Assembly: GCA_002707365.1 (NCBI GenBank)
Contig: PAMQ01000013.1
Span: 7,157 to 71,156, forward strand
Source: Trueperaceae bacterium
GTDB lineage: Bacteria > Deinococcota > Deinococci > Deinococcales > Trueperaceae
Direction: 5' to 3'
DNA: 64,000 bases
Part shown: one piece after another, positions 63,959 through 64,000 of the stretch
Layout: every line of letters begins with the position of its first letter
Numbering within the stretch: position 1 is the stretch's first letter
Notes under the pieces: model-generated
Databases searched by the model: none
Seen by the model: the letters and a program-made list of their open reading frames with translations, nothing else
Told to the model about the DNA's origin: nothing
Position numbers and translations under genes: made by a program

Positions 63959-64000
63959 GCCAGGTGTTATATACCTTGTTCAAACGAGAAAGTTTGGGGT

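Noticed and set aside
1-64000. Mobile elements, CRISPR arrays and phage genes
   Set aside because: No transposase, integrase, spaced direct repeats or cas-like proteins were found when reading the window.
1-64000. Additional tRNA genes
   Set aside because: A scan by eye for the T-arm pattern GGTTCGAATCC found only the Asp tRNA; other near matches lacked a cloverleaf.

Overview
The window is a dense stretch of bacterial chromosome with about 60 protein-coding genes, one tRNA and short intergenic gaps. I saw no insertion sequence, phage gene or CRISPR array. The gene content points to an uncultivated member of the Deinococcota (Deinococcus-Thermus/Truepera). The clearest markers are a CrtO carotenoid ketolase of the Deinococcus type, CruF, a short GidA-related FAD protein of the Thermus type, enzymes of the futalosine menaquinone route (MqnD, an MqnP-like prenyltransferase, MenG), and a dnaX gene with a slippery run of A. 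Base composition looks moderate by eye (around the mid-40s % GC, not computed), which is low for cultured Deinococcota.

Layout. 1-8.8 kb: folC (+), then a minus-strand run dnaX - ybaB - recR - topA - cupin - recO - plsY (replication, repair and lipid). 8.8-14 kb: patatin lipase + DUF815 ATPase, an exported FAD oxidoreductase and a PrcB-like lipoprotein. 14-18.3 kb: dGTPase, then hisN - ispG - crtB. 18.7-24.9 kb: carotenoid cluster crtO, lycopene cyclase-CruF fusion, acyltransferase, glycosyltransferase, CrtI/CrtD desaturase. 25-32 kb: mmaB, pyrD, scpA, glutaredoxin, menG, GidA-related, Yip1, mqnD, CoA-binding protein. 32-34.8 kb: infC-rpmI-rplT, hisD. 34.9-38.5 kb (minus): dxr, rseP, GT2, metallo-hydrolase. 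38.8-44.1 kb: ylmH-like (+), then minus-strand cdaA - cdaR - def - fmt - der. 44.3-52.4 kb: prfB, ygfZ, LysM/M23 hydrolase, zinc-ribbon coiled coil, unknown gene, DUF512 radical-SAM-like, mqnP-like, tRNA-Asp. 52.5-64 kb: LON-domain protein, a decayed truD, VWA membrane protein, rnhB, ricT, holB, a putative beta-barrel, and two nucleoside-type ABC permeases.

How the genes work together. IspG and Dxr belong to the MEP pathway. It feeds CrtB and the carotenoid cluster and also the menaquinone side chain (MqnP, MenG). The carotenoid cluster contains enzymes to desaturate, cyclise one end, hydrate the other, ketolate, glycosylate and acylate. That suggests a deinoxanthin-like or thermozeaxanthin-like glycolipid carotenoid.

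Most notable observations: (1) dnaX ends in the zero frame just after an A7 slippery run backed by a 14-bp stem, and the -1 frame continues for 135 codons, so tau appears to be the frameshift product; (2) prfB has the +1 frameshift site; (3) infC probably starts at ATA; (4) truD is a multiply frameshifted pseudogene; (5) the lycopene cyclase is fused to CruF; (6) a perfect 24-bp inverted repeat spans the menG stop codon. All calls were made by reading the sequence; no database search was run.
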